A DNA stretch of 64,000 nucleotides. It comes from Lachnospiraceae bacterium A4. Its GTDB lineage: Bacteria; Bacillota; Clostridia; Lachnospirales; Lachnospiraceae. Shown one piece after another: positions 1 to 7,268 of the stretch. Made by a program: the position numbers and the translations under genes. The stretch lies in contig KE159527.1 in NCBI GenBank assembly GCA_000403215.2, forward strand, positions 107,497-171,496, written 5' to 3'. Under the pieces are notes generated by a model. That model saw only the letters and a program-made list of their open reading frames with translations. It made no database searches and was not told the DNA's origin. How positions within the stretch are numbered: position 1 is the stretch's first letter; every line of letters begins with the position of its first letter.

Positions 1-177
1 GTCGTTTCCTTCAGGCGTATAGAAAGTATTCCCATTATATTCCAGATTCTTTATTTTCTTATTTGTCCGTCTTTCATAGAGCATTACCCGTGCTTTTGAC
101 AGATTGACTGCCCCGTCGGCTTTCTTTCTATACCTCCCCCATTTTCCTATGCCTGCACGTTCTATCCTGTGCCTTTG
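1..177 (-). pseudogene. Open-frame fragment running off the left edge, unidentified
   Basis: On the minus strand an open frame runs from a TGA near 178 to the window edge and encodes a basic stretch including KARVMLYERRTNKKIKN and NTFYTPEGND. An in-frame ATG lies at 84, but no ribosome binding site precedes it. A GGGGGAGG stretch further upstream is too far away to decide a start. It may be the first codons of a gene beyond the window or a remnant. I do not recognise a family. Confidence 0.25.
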
Positions 178-234
178 TCAATATATTATTACGTGAACAG
201 ATTTTATCATGTTTCGCGCATAATAGTAATTCAT

Positions 235-399
235 CTAGTACAGCGTTTTCTTAATCCCCATATACTTAGTGCTTGATATTTTCGTCAGCGCAAGGCGGAG
301 GAAGGAGGCAATGCGGTGGCATTGTTGACTGACGGCAACGCGGCGATGGCGTAAATAGCGAGTGCTAAGTGTATGAGGGATTAGGAAATGCTGTACTAG
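235..399. repeat. 165-bp imperfect palindromic element (MITE or REP-like)
   Basis: The element begins with CTAGTACAGC and ends with its reverse complement GCTGTACTAG. Roughly the outer 45 to 50 bases of each end pair with the other at about 80 percent. The centre is GC-rich compared with its AT-rich flanks and holds a nested small hairpin, CAATGC-GGTG-GCATTG. It has no coding capacity. This is the form expected of a miniature inverted-repeat element or a large palindromic repeat. No second copy was seen in the window. Confidence 0.6.
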
Positions 400-680
400 T
401 ATTCTTCGCACTTTTTGAGGTATAAATTGCGACTTTATTTCCCATGAGCAATGAGTATTGTAGGTACTATCAAGATTTTCAGTGCAAAAATAACGGAACT
501 GATATTTTATACTTATATCGTTAAAAACAGCTCAACGGGAATAATTAGTGGCTATTTGCATAGTAACAGTTCAGCCTGTCCTTTATTTTATTGTCTGGCA
601 GAAGCACACTTATGTTCATGAATATTTGTTCTTGATACTCTGGTATTTTATGCAGGATGTCTTATCACCAAGCCCCACCT
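400..680. other. Intergenic region without recognisable features
   Basis: AT-rich sequence between the palindromic element and the 3-prime end of the response-regulator gene. I see no convincing open reading frame, RNA gene or strong terminator hairpin on either strand. Confidence 0.5.
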
Positions 681-1355
681 TTACACTTCGAGCTTGTATC
701 CCATACCCCAGACTGTTTTGATCAAGTCGCCTTTGCCGCCCATCTTGCTTCTTAATTTTTTTACGTGTGTATCAATGGTCCGCGCGTCGCCGAAATAGTC
801 ATAATTCCATACACTGTTGAGAATTTTCTCTCTGGACAGGGCGATGCCCTTGTTTTCCATAAAGTATGTCAGCAGCTCAAATTCTTTAAAGCTTAGGTCA
901 ATGCCCACGCCGTCGATTGTGACGACATGCGCAGCTTTGTCGATTGATATGCCGCCGTACTCAAGGACTTCGTTCTCTGCGAGCTGGCTGGTCCTGCGCA
1001 GAATGGCTTCCACTCTTGCCACCAAGATTTTGGGGCTGAACGGTTTTGCAATGTATTCATCTACTCCTAATTGGAATCCCTGAAGCTCATCGCGCTCATC
1101 TGTTCGAGCTGTCAGCATAATAATCGGAACTTTAGAATAATTTCTGATTTCCCTGCACACTTGCCAACCGTCCATTTTGGGCATCATCACATCAAGGATA
1201 ATCAGCGCAATATCCTGCTGTTCAAAGAACAGCTCGACTGCCTGACTGCCATCTTCGGCTTCCAGCACTTCATAATTTTGTTTTACAAGAAAATCCTTGA
1301 CAAGCTTGCGCATTCTGCTCTCGTCATCCACCACAAGTATTTTAAGCTTATTCAT
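681..1355 (-). CDS. OmpR-family response regulator
   Basis: A 224-residue protein. An N-terminal receiver domain (about 4-120) carries the acidic pair D10-D11, the phospho-acceptor D55 in LDVMMP, T82 and K104 in AKPF. It is followed by a winged-helix DNA-binding domain (about 130-224) ending in TVWGMGYKLEV, typical of OmpR/PhoB regulators. All phosphorylation residues are intact, so it should act as a phosphorylation-controlled transcription factor. No histidine kinase of the usual paired type is adjacent. The nearest kinase is the CheA-type protein three genes upstream on the same strand, so CheA or the Hpt protein between them may supply the phosphate; that pairing is inference. The start is ATG, 20 bases after the preceding gene. 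Confidence 0.9.
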   Translation of the reverse strand: MNKLKILVVDDESRMRKLVKDFLVKQNYEVLEAEDGSQAVELFFEQQDIALIILDVMMPKMDGWQVCREIRNYSKVPIIMLTARTDERDELQGFQLGVDEYIAKPFSPKILVARVEAILRRTSQLAENEVLEYGGISIDKAAHVVTIDGVGIDLSFKEFELLTYFMENKGIALSREKILNSVWNYDYFGDARTIDTHVKKLRSKMGGKGDLIKTVWGMGYKLEV

Positions 1356-1375
1356 ACAAGATCATACCCTTATTA

Positions 1376-1939
1376 TTACTCGGCAATCAGCAGCTCCTTC
1401 TCTTTCTCTCTGATTACCTGTTCTCTGTCGGATAGCTGCTGTTCCCATTCAGCGTAACGGTTTTGAAGCGTCCTTTCGTAATTTACGATTGTCGGATTCG
1501 AACCTGTGGTTGCTATCACAAACATGACAATCACCAAAACCAGCAGTCCGATATTCACTATTATTGATGTTTTCCTGCTGAAAAATTCCTGCTTTGGTTT
1601 TTCTTTTACAGGTTTACGGCTTGCCTGTATCCGCTCGATTGTTGGATTTGCACTCTCACGCATACTGTACACCCCATATATGGGGATATTGGCAATATCC
1701 TCCTGTGCATTATCATATAATATCCGTTGCAGCCTTTTGAGAAAATCATACCCAACAGGCGTTCTAAATACGCGGTTATTGACTGCCTTTTTATATACTG
1801 CATAGACCATCTCTTGATTCTGGTAATCCAGCTTCTCCTCAAGACGCTCTATGCGGATTTTCTCATTTTGAGCAAGTTCTGCATCTTGCTGGGTGCCAAA
1901 CTGGAACCCATTCACAACCCACTCTGTCTTATCTGCCAT
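1376..1939 (-). CDS. Single-pass membrane protein with C-terminal coiled coil, unknown function
   Basis: A protein of about 187 residues starting MADKTEW. The ATG at 1939 follows GGGAG by 7 bases and is preferred over an in-frame ATG ten codons upstream without such a site. The N-terminal two thirds are hydrophilic and charged, with a likely helical segment near 20-50. A single hydrophobic helix of about 22 residues (IIVNIGLLVLVIVMFVIATT) follows, and then a Glu/Arg/Gln-rich coiled coil to the C terminus. It has no signal peptide and no motif I recognise. It lies between an Hpt protein and a response regulator in what looks like one signalling operon, so it could be a membrane scaffold or sensor for that pathway; this is inferred from context only. 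Confidence 0.65.
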   Translation of the reverse strand: MADKTEWVVNGFQFGTQQDAELAQNEKIRIERLEEKLDYQNQEMVYAVYKKAVNNRVFRTPVGYDFLKRLQRILYDNAQEDIANIPIYGVYSMRESANPTIERIQASRKPVKEKPKQEFFSRKTSIIVNIGLLVLVIVMFVIATTGSNPTIVNYERTLQNRYAEWEQQLSDREQVIREKEKELLIAE

Positions 1940-2056
1940 CCGGTACTCCCTGCCTTTCGCTGGTCTCATTCGTCAGTGCTTGCTGGCAGAAACTATAGTC
2001 TGCCGCCACACTGTTTCTCGGACTTTACAGTAAATGCAACGTCCTGAGCTGAACGA

Positions 2057-2407
2057 TTAAAGCTCTTCTATGACTTTATAAGTCTCCCGATACAATGTTT
2101 CCAACTGGTTCATCTCCGCGTCGAGGTTCAAGTCCTGCACTCGGAGTTTCTCTACCATCGGAATCAGCAAATGGTAGATTTCATTAATGCCGAGGTTTGA
2201 CACAAATCCTTTCATCGTATGTGCCCCCTCAAAAGCTTCTTTGCAGTTTCCGCTCTGGTAAGCCGCCTTTAACTTGTCAAAGCTCGAATCGTCAAGAAAC
2301 TTTCTGAGACATTTCAGATACAACGTCTCGTTATTTAAAAAACGTTTCATCGTGCCATCTACGTCAAATCCTTTTTCCTCCAACATCTTCTTTTGATCTG
2401 CATCCAT
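2057..2407 (-). CDS. Hpt (histidine phosphotransfer) domain protein
   Basis: A stand-alone Hpt protein of about 116 residues. The predicted four-helix bundle carries the signature AHTMKGF, whose histidine (about residue 63) would accept phosphate. I place the start at the ATG at 2407 because GGAGG lies 8 bases upstream; a further in-frame ATG at 2422 overlaps the cheA stop region. It follows cheA by about 14 bases and precedes a membrane protein and an OmpR-type regulator. A separate Hpt beside a CheA that has its own Hpt domain suggests a phosphorelay branch or a phosphate sink, but direction and partners cannot be read from sequence. Confidence 0.85.
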   Translation of the reverse strand: MDADQKKMLEEKGFDVDGTMKRFLNNETLYLKCLRKFLDDSSFDKLKAAYQSGNCKEAFEGAHTMKGFVSNLGINEIYHLLIPMVEKLRVQDLNLDAEMNQLETLYRETYKVIEEL

Positions 2408-2421
2408 GTAGTCAACCTCCA

Positions 2422-4584
2422 TTAATCCTGCATCAGCCCGCTCACATCAAGTATCAGTGCAATACTGCCGTCACCAAGCTGTGTACATCCGGAAATGCCA
2501 TGTACCTTCTTGACATAAGGCGGTATTGGTTTTACAACGATCTCCTGTGTTCCGATCAGTTCATCTATCAGAACGCACAGTGTATTTCCTTCATATTCAA
2601 GCAGAAGCATCACACCATCCTCCACATCTGTGACAGCATCCTCCAGATTATATTTCTGGCTGAGACGCAGAATCGGATAACATTCGCCGCGTATCATGAC
2701 ATATTCCTCACCGTTTGGCTCATGAATGAGCTGATTGTCTGTCACACGGATAAACTGCTTAATCGCACCTGTTTCCATGACAAACTTGGTATTGCCATTT
2801 CTCATGACAATACCATCTATGATAGCCATTGTCAGAGGGATTTTCATGGTCATCGTAGTGCCTTCACCCTCAATGGATTCAATATCCAGCACGCCGCCAA
2901 TCTTCTGAATATTCTTGACAACCACGTCCATACCTACGCCGCGCCCCGAAAACTCTGTGACCTTCTCCTTTGTAGAAAATCCGGGATATGTGATGAACTG
3001 GAAGATTTCTTTATCTGTGTAATCACTCTCTACGCGGTTATCTGGAAGAATGCCGTTTTCCCATGCTTTCTTATACAGTTTGCTTCTGTTGAGTCCCTTG
3101 CCGTTATCACGGACGGAAATCCATACTTTTCCGCCTTCATTCTTTGCTTCGAGCGTTACTCTTGCCGGCTCTGTCTTTCCAGCGGCAGCTCTTTCATCAG
3201 GCATCTCCACGCCATGATCGACAGAATTTCGAACCAGATGCATCAATGGATCTGATATATTTTCAATGATGTTCTTATCCACCTCTGTCGTGTCGCCAAT
3301 CATCTCAAACTCAATGTTTTTCCCGAGCTTTCTCGACATGTCAAACACGGTTCTGTTCATCTTCTGGAACGTGTTTGTGAGCGGCATCATTCGCATCGAC
3401 ATGATGAGTTCCTGCATCTCTGTCGTGATCTTTGACAACTGTGACGCAGCCTTCTGGAAATTGGACAGGTCAAGATTCGGCACCTGTAAATCGGGATTTT
3501 GAAGAACAACAGACTCCGCAATTACCATCTCACCCATCAAATCCATCAGCATGTTCATCTTGTCAATGCTGACACTCATAAACGCCTGTTTGGTTTCTTT
3601 TTTCTTCTTCTTGGTAATCTGCTTTGCCTTTCCAGCTTCCTTCTGAATGACATAGTCACCCGGCTGGGGCTCAGCTTCCTTCTTCTGGGCTTCTGGGCTT
3701 TCCTCCGGTGCGGCGCTGCTCTCCTCCTGAATCGGTTCTCCTGAGAAGCCTCTTTCAAACTCGGCATTCGTGCACTCTGAAATCAGCAAATCCCTGATTT
3801 CGGAGGTCGTATCAAGCAGTTCATGGAGTTTCTCCTCCGTGAAATCACCGCGGACAAGCATCTGAAACCCATCTGCCAGTATTATTTCCGAAGAGCTTTC
3901 ATCTGTGAGAATATCTTCTGGTGTATAATGGACATCCTCCGTGAACTCCTTCAAGGCATATGTGGCAGAATATGCGCGCAGGTTGCTCATCTGCGTATCT
4001 TCATGATATGTAATCTTAATGCGGAAACACTTCGCAGTTCCCGATGCCTGTGGTGCGATGTAGAACTGATTTGGTCCCAGTCCCAGTCCTGATGATGAAG
4101 AGGAAGATGCTGTTGCTTGCGCCTCTGCTTTGGGCTTGGGCTGCTCTGGCGCCGGCTCGCCCGCTTCATCAATCGCGCCTTTTAACTTTACAAGGAACTT
4201 CTCCATCATTTCAATCAATTGGGAATTATCCCCGTCTGGGTCATTTCCATCTTTGATCTTCTCCATCTCTCCGTTGATAAAGTCCAACACCTGAAAAACA
4301 ATGTCGGTAAGCTCCATGTGCGGCTCTTTGATACCAACATTTTCTCTTAAATAGTAAAATATGTCCTCTAGCTTATGGGACACCTTCATAATGTTATCAT
4401 ACATCATGACTCCCGAAGAGCCTTTGATCGTGTGCATGATTCGAAAGATCTCATTGATACTGTTCTCGTCAAATGCATCATCATCTTTTGTCTCAAGTAC
4501 AATCTCCTCCAGATTTTCCAAAAGCTGGCCATTCTCATAAATATATATGTCCACCATTCCGTCTAAATTGAATTCCTCAGCCAT
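2422..4584 (-). CDS. cheA: CheA-type histidine kinase
   Basis: A 720-residue CheA with the usual domains. P1 (Hpt) has H51 in MHTIKGSSG. A low-complexity linker precedes a P2-like region (about 170-290), and a Lys-rich linker leads to the P3 dimerisation helices near 335-400. P4 (ATPase) contains the N-box HLVRNSVDHG, a DNGKGL box and GRGVGMDVV. P5 (CheW-like) runs to the C terminus. All catalytic motifs are intact, so it should autophosphorylate at H51. The start ATG follows GGAAGGGG. No cheW, cheB, cheR, cheY or MCP gene is nearby; instead an Hpt protein, a membrane coiled-coil protein and an OmpR-type regulator follow on the same strand. It may therefore serve a non-chemotactic output or work with chemotaxis genes elsewhere. 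Confidence 0.92.
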   Translation of the reverse strand: MAEEFNLDGMVDIYIYENGQLLENLEEIVLETKDDDAFDENSINEIFRIMHTIKGSSGVMMYDNIMKVSHKLEDIFYYLRENVGIKEPHMELTDIVFQVLDFINGEMEKIKDGNDPDGDNSQLIEMMEKFLVKLKGAIDEAGEPAPEQPKPKAEAQATASSSSSSGLGLGPNQFYIAPQASGTAKCFRIKITYHEDTQMSNLRAYSATYALKEFTEDVHYTPEDILTDESSSEIILADGFQMLVRGDFTEEKLHELLDTTSEIRDLLISECTNAEFERGFSGEPIQEESSAAPEESPEAQKKEAEPQPGDYVIQKEAGKAKQITKKKKKETKQAFMSVSIDKMNMLMDLMGEMVIAESVVLQNPDLQVPNLDLSNFQKAASQLSKITTEMQELIMSMRMMPLTNTFQKMNRTVFDMSRKLGKNIEFEMIGDTTEVDKNIIENISDPLMHLVRNSVDHGVEMPDERAAAGKTEPARVTLEAKNEGGKVWISVRDNGKGLNRSKLYKKAWENGILPDNRVESDYTDKEIFQFITYPGFSTKEKVTEFSGRGVGMDVVVKNIQKIGGVLDIESIEGEGTTMTMKIPLTMAIIDGIVMRNGNTKFVMETGAIKQFIRVTDNQLIHEPNGEEYVMIRGECYPILRLSQKYNLEDAVTDVEDGVMLLLEYEGNTLCVLIDELIGTQEIVVKPIPPYVKKVHGISGCTQLGDGSIALILDVSGLMQD

Positions 4585-4667
4585 GTAGGCACCCCTTCCA
4601 TATAAAACATTAATCTTACGTCTGTTTATATCGTGCTACCTTTTGCACAACACACCTATTTACAATT

Positions 4668-4844
4668 TTATATCCATTTTGCGCAATAGTCAATGTTTTC
4701 TGATATTTTTGTCGTATCTCTTTTTATTTTACCAAAAAACAGAAAATCCAGACTTGCCTCATCGGTTTCAAAGCTGCCGCATTTTGGGCATTTTCCATAT
4801 GAATAATCAATCGCTCTGCACTTTTTGCAAAAAAATATTTTCAA
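4668..4844 (-). CDS. Small zinc-ribbon protein with TTG start
   Basis: A 58-residue protein with two CxxC knuckles, CKKC and CPKC, separated by 10 residues, which is the pattern of a zinc ribbon. I chose a TTG start at 4844 because a GGGGGAAG ribosome binding site lies about 8 bases upstream. The open frame extends further upstream only to another TTG without such a site, through a Lys-rich, AT-rich stretch unlike protein sequence. The tail is charged and has no membrane helix. It is a single gene between cheA and a divergent secreted hydrolase. Function unknown; small zinc ribbons often bind nucleic acid or protein partners. Confidence 0.5.
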   Translation of the reverse strand: MKIFFCKKCRAIDYSYGKCPKCGSFETDEASLDFLFFGKIKRDTTKISENIDYCAKWI

Positions 4845-5136
4845 GCGAGCTTCCCCCTTTTTTAAATTCTTTAGCCTGTCTTTTAACAATTTATTAACAT
4901 ATTTGCGTTTCTTGTGTAATAAAATTAACAATATCTGTACGATTTCTTAATAATTTTCGAAATAATTTAGAAATTAGTATTGAATTTATCGCCGTCTGCA
5001 TTTATAATAAGCTCAGGCTTAGGTTTCTACATGGTAATGAAACTTTTAATAGATTTTTAAGTAACTGTCAATCAAAACAATTTATTACTTTTATTATTTT
5101 ATTGGTGCTTTATTATATGAAAGGAGCTTTCAAGCC

Positions 5137-6024
5137 ATGAAAAAATATACCAATTCGGTGATTGCACTCTTTATTTGTATGCTGATTCTGACCCCTTCAA
5201 CAGTTTATGCGGAGGAGCTGGCATATATGCCTGCATTTTCGGTTATACAGCCAATTACAGGTGCTGCACTGCCCAATGAAAATCTCTCGGACAGCCTCAC
5301 CGCACGCTTAAATTATTACCTTGTGGATAATTATACCAATGGAACGATTGATGAACAGCAGTTTCAAGAAATTGTTTCGAGCGGAATGGTTTCTGAGAAT
5401 GCATTCTTTGCTAATTCTGTATTCGTGGGAGACTCGCTCACTGTGGGCTTCAAGGAATACTGCCAGACCCATTCTGATTCCATCGCTTCCGACTCCACAT
5501 ACTTTCTAGCAAGAGTCAGCAGCTCTGCCAAAGCTGCCATATCTGGAAATGCCCTCACCACACACGCTGACATTATGCCGAAATACAATGGAAAAGTTCA
5601 GTATATTGAAGATTCTGTATCACAACTGCCAAATGTAAGCAAATTGTTTATTTGTTACGGAATGAACGACTTGACCAGCAGTACCCCTGAGCAGTTTGTC
5701 GATGACTTGCAGACGCTGATTGCAAGAATCACCGCAAAGACACCGGGACTGCAAGTATATGTGATTTCTATTCCATGTATTATGTCCGGGGTGAACAATG
5801 GCAGGCTGAACAATAAAAATATCCAGACTGCGAATATTTTGCTGCAAAATACATGTACCTTAAACGGCTGGGGCTTTATCAATATCGCGGAACACCTGAT
5901 GGGTGCCGACAATGCGATTCGTCCGGAATACAGTTCTGACAAATACGTGCATGAAAACAGCCGTGCTTACAAGATTTGGAACAGAGTCCTAAAGGATTAT
6001 GCCTTTATGGAAATTACCAAATAA
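5137..6024 (+). CDS. Secreted SGNH/GDSL-type hydrolase
   Basis: A 295-residue protein with a clear signal peptide: KK near the start, a hydrophobic core, and likely cleavage after VYA near residue 25. The SGNH family signature is present. Block I is VFVGDSLTVGF with nucleophile S100, block III is YGMNDL, and a C-terminal DKYVH supplies the probable catalytic His272. The family removes acyl groups from lipids, carbohydrates or cell-wall polymers; the substrate here cannot be read. GGAG lies upstream of the ATG. It is the only plus-strand gene in the first 22 kb and ends in a strong terminator. With the lyase gene further right it fits an extracellular polysaccharide-processing role, but that link is inference. 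Confidence 0.8.
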   Translation: MKKYTNSVIALFICMLILTPSTVYAEELAYMPAFSVIQPITGAALPNENLSDSLTARLNYYLVDNYTNGTIDEQQFQEIVSSGMVSENAFFANSVFVGDSLTVGFKEYCQTHSDSIASDSTYFLARVSSSAKAAISGNALTTHADIMPKYNGKVQYIEDSVSQLPNVSKLFICYGMNDLTSSTPEQFVDDLQTLIARITAKTPGLQVYVISIPCIMSGVNNGRLNNKNIQTANILLQNTCTLNGWGFINIAEHLMGADNAIRPEYSSDKYVHENSRAYKIWNRVLKDYAFMEITK

Positions 6025-6042
6025 ATATTATGTATTATGCAT

Positions 6043-6097
6043 AAAAAATCAGTATACAGACAGAGGGAACATGCCCTCCGCTGTATACTGATTTTTT
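6043..6097. terminator. Bidirectional rho-independent terminator
   Basis: A long perfect hairpin: AAAAAATCAGTATACAG pairs with CTGTATACTGATTTTTT, with an inner GAGGG/CCCTC stem and a short loop. Runs of A on one side and T on the other make it work in both directions. It ends the SGNH hydrolase on the plus strand and whatever reads leftward through the surface-protein remnant at 6118-6219 on the minus strand. Confidence 0.9.
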
Positions 6098-6117
6098 ATA
6101 ACTTTTTTGTACTATTA

Positions 6118-6219
6118 CTATCGCTGCTTCTTGAATATGGTCATCCATTTGGGAAGGATTCTGTACTTCACACCCTTGGTTCCGCCATACTCTCCTATTC
6201 CTGTAATGGTTACTTTACC
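6118..6219 (-). pseudogene. Orphan C-terminal fragment of a surface protein like the 7269-17342 gene
   Basis: Immediately after the Rpn gene, in a different frame, the minus strand encodes about 33 codons containing TITGIGEYGGTKGVKY and RILPKWM, then a TAG. The giant lyase ends in TIRGTGKYGGTKTVKF and KILPKWM, so this is the same C-terminal repeat module. A stop codon lies four codons before the homologous stretch and no start is available, so it is a remnant. The body of the ancestral gene is missing and the Rpn gene stands in its place. The shared bidirectional terminator follows at once, as expected for a true gene 3-prime end. Confidence 0.75.
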
Positions 6220-7031
6220 TATACGCTTCTATCCGCTTTCAGTTGTTTGACTTCCTCAAGAGAAAGTCCTGAAATATTAACGATTTCCTCTAAAGCATAT
6301 TTACCGGCTGCCAACATACGGAGCGCAACTTCTTTCATTCCCTCTTTCAATGTCTGATTCCTCATATCTTCCATAGCCCGACACATAATTTCGATTCCCT
6401 CCTTGCTTTCTTTGAAAAAACTTACTCTGTCCGCCAGTGTCCTATAGTACATATCCGCAGCGTCTGTGCAGGAGAAGTCATGCATTAACTTCCCGATTGG
6501 CGTATCGCTACGATAAGCTCCATTTACATACAGTATGTGCGAACCGTCCTCAAACCTTTCCCCTGTTCCTAAAAAGCACCGCTCAATCGGATAGAGCGGC
6601 AGCCCTTTTCCCATTACGTCATTCTCTGTGATAAAGATTACCCACGTTTCCGGCAGCTTATCGAAGTCCTCGCCTTTCTTCAAAAGATTAGCGTCCATCA
6701 TGCTGCTGTTGTACCTAGCTCTTTTTCTCCCGGCTCCTTTGTCGGAGCGCTGTACTTCCACATTTAGTTTTGCTCCTATGCTGTCCGTAGCCAAAATATC
6801 CAGCCTCACCGAACAGTTCAGTAGATTCTCCACAAACACCTGAGTGCGGACGTCCAGCACCTTTAAATCCGGCTTTTCCAATACAATCTGCAATACCAGT
6901 TCTATACTTGCCGTATCTCCCTCAAAACACTTTGTGAGGAAATCATCATCAAGCAGACGAAAATCTTTTAGCCTCTGTAAATCTTCTTGATGTTTCTGGT
7001 CTATCTGTTCTGTCACTGTCAAACTTCCCAC
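6219..7031 (-). CDS. Rpn-family (recombination-promoting nuclease) PD-(D/E)XK protein
   Basis: A 270-residue protein of the Rpn / PD-(D/E)XK nuclease transposase-like family. The N-terminal half starts RLLDDDFLTKCFEGD and contains the nuclease core, VRLDILATD followed by NVEVQ. These are the acidic residue and ExQ pair that replaces the usual ExK in this family. The C terminus is helical and charged, ending EEIVNISGLSLEEVKQLK, a tail common in these proteins. Family members cleave DNA and promote RecA-independent recombination in E. coli. Its stop codon abuts a decayed surface-protein tail, which suggests insertion or rearrangement at this locus. Confidence 0.85.
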   Translation of the reverse strand: MGSLTVTEQIDQKHQEDLQRLKDFRLLDDDFLTKCFEGDTASIELVLQIVLEKPDLKVLDVRTQVFVENLLNCSVRLDILATDSIGAKLNVEVQRSDKGAGRKRARYNSSMMDANLLKKGEDFDKLPETWVIFITENDVMGKGLPLYPIERCFLGTGERFEDGSHILYVNGAYRSDTPIGKLMHDFSCTDAADMYYRTLADRVSFFKESKEGIEIMCRAMEDMRNQTLKEGMKEVALRMLAAGKYALEEIVNISGLSLEEVKQLKADRSV

Positions 7032-7175
7032 CTACTTTCATACCTAATTTTATCATGTATATTCATATTTTACAATCTTATAAGCTACTTTTCAAAATTA
7101 GTTATACCAAACCAGCAGTGAAAAAAATTTTCCCTAGACACGGGCAGTTTAAGCTGCATCATTCCTTTCCACGTG

Positions 7176-7228
7176 CACAAAAATAAATCCACAGTCAATT
7201 ACATTTCTGTAACTGACCATGGATTTAT
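7176..7228 (-). terminator. Rho-independent terminator of the giant lyase gene
   Basis: A hairpin with outer arms ATAAATCCA and TGGATTTAT and inner pairs GTCA/TGAC and TTACA/TGTAA around a TTTC loop. On the minus strand it is followed by a TTTTT run. It lies about 40 bases after the stop codon of the gene at 7269-17342. Confidence 0.8.
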
Positions 7229-7268
7229 ATGTGTCTAATACTTGATTTTTTTAACTACGCTTCTGAGA

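Noticed and set aside
1070-1457. Plus-strand open frame of 128 codons opposite the response regulator
   Set aside because: It is antisense to two clear genes and lacks a ribosome binding site.
2500-3255. Plus-strand open frame of 251 codons
   Set aside because: It lies wholly within cheA in another frame, has no ribosome binding site or motif, and cheA is clearly coding.
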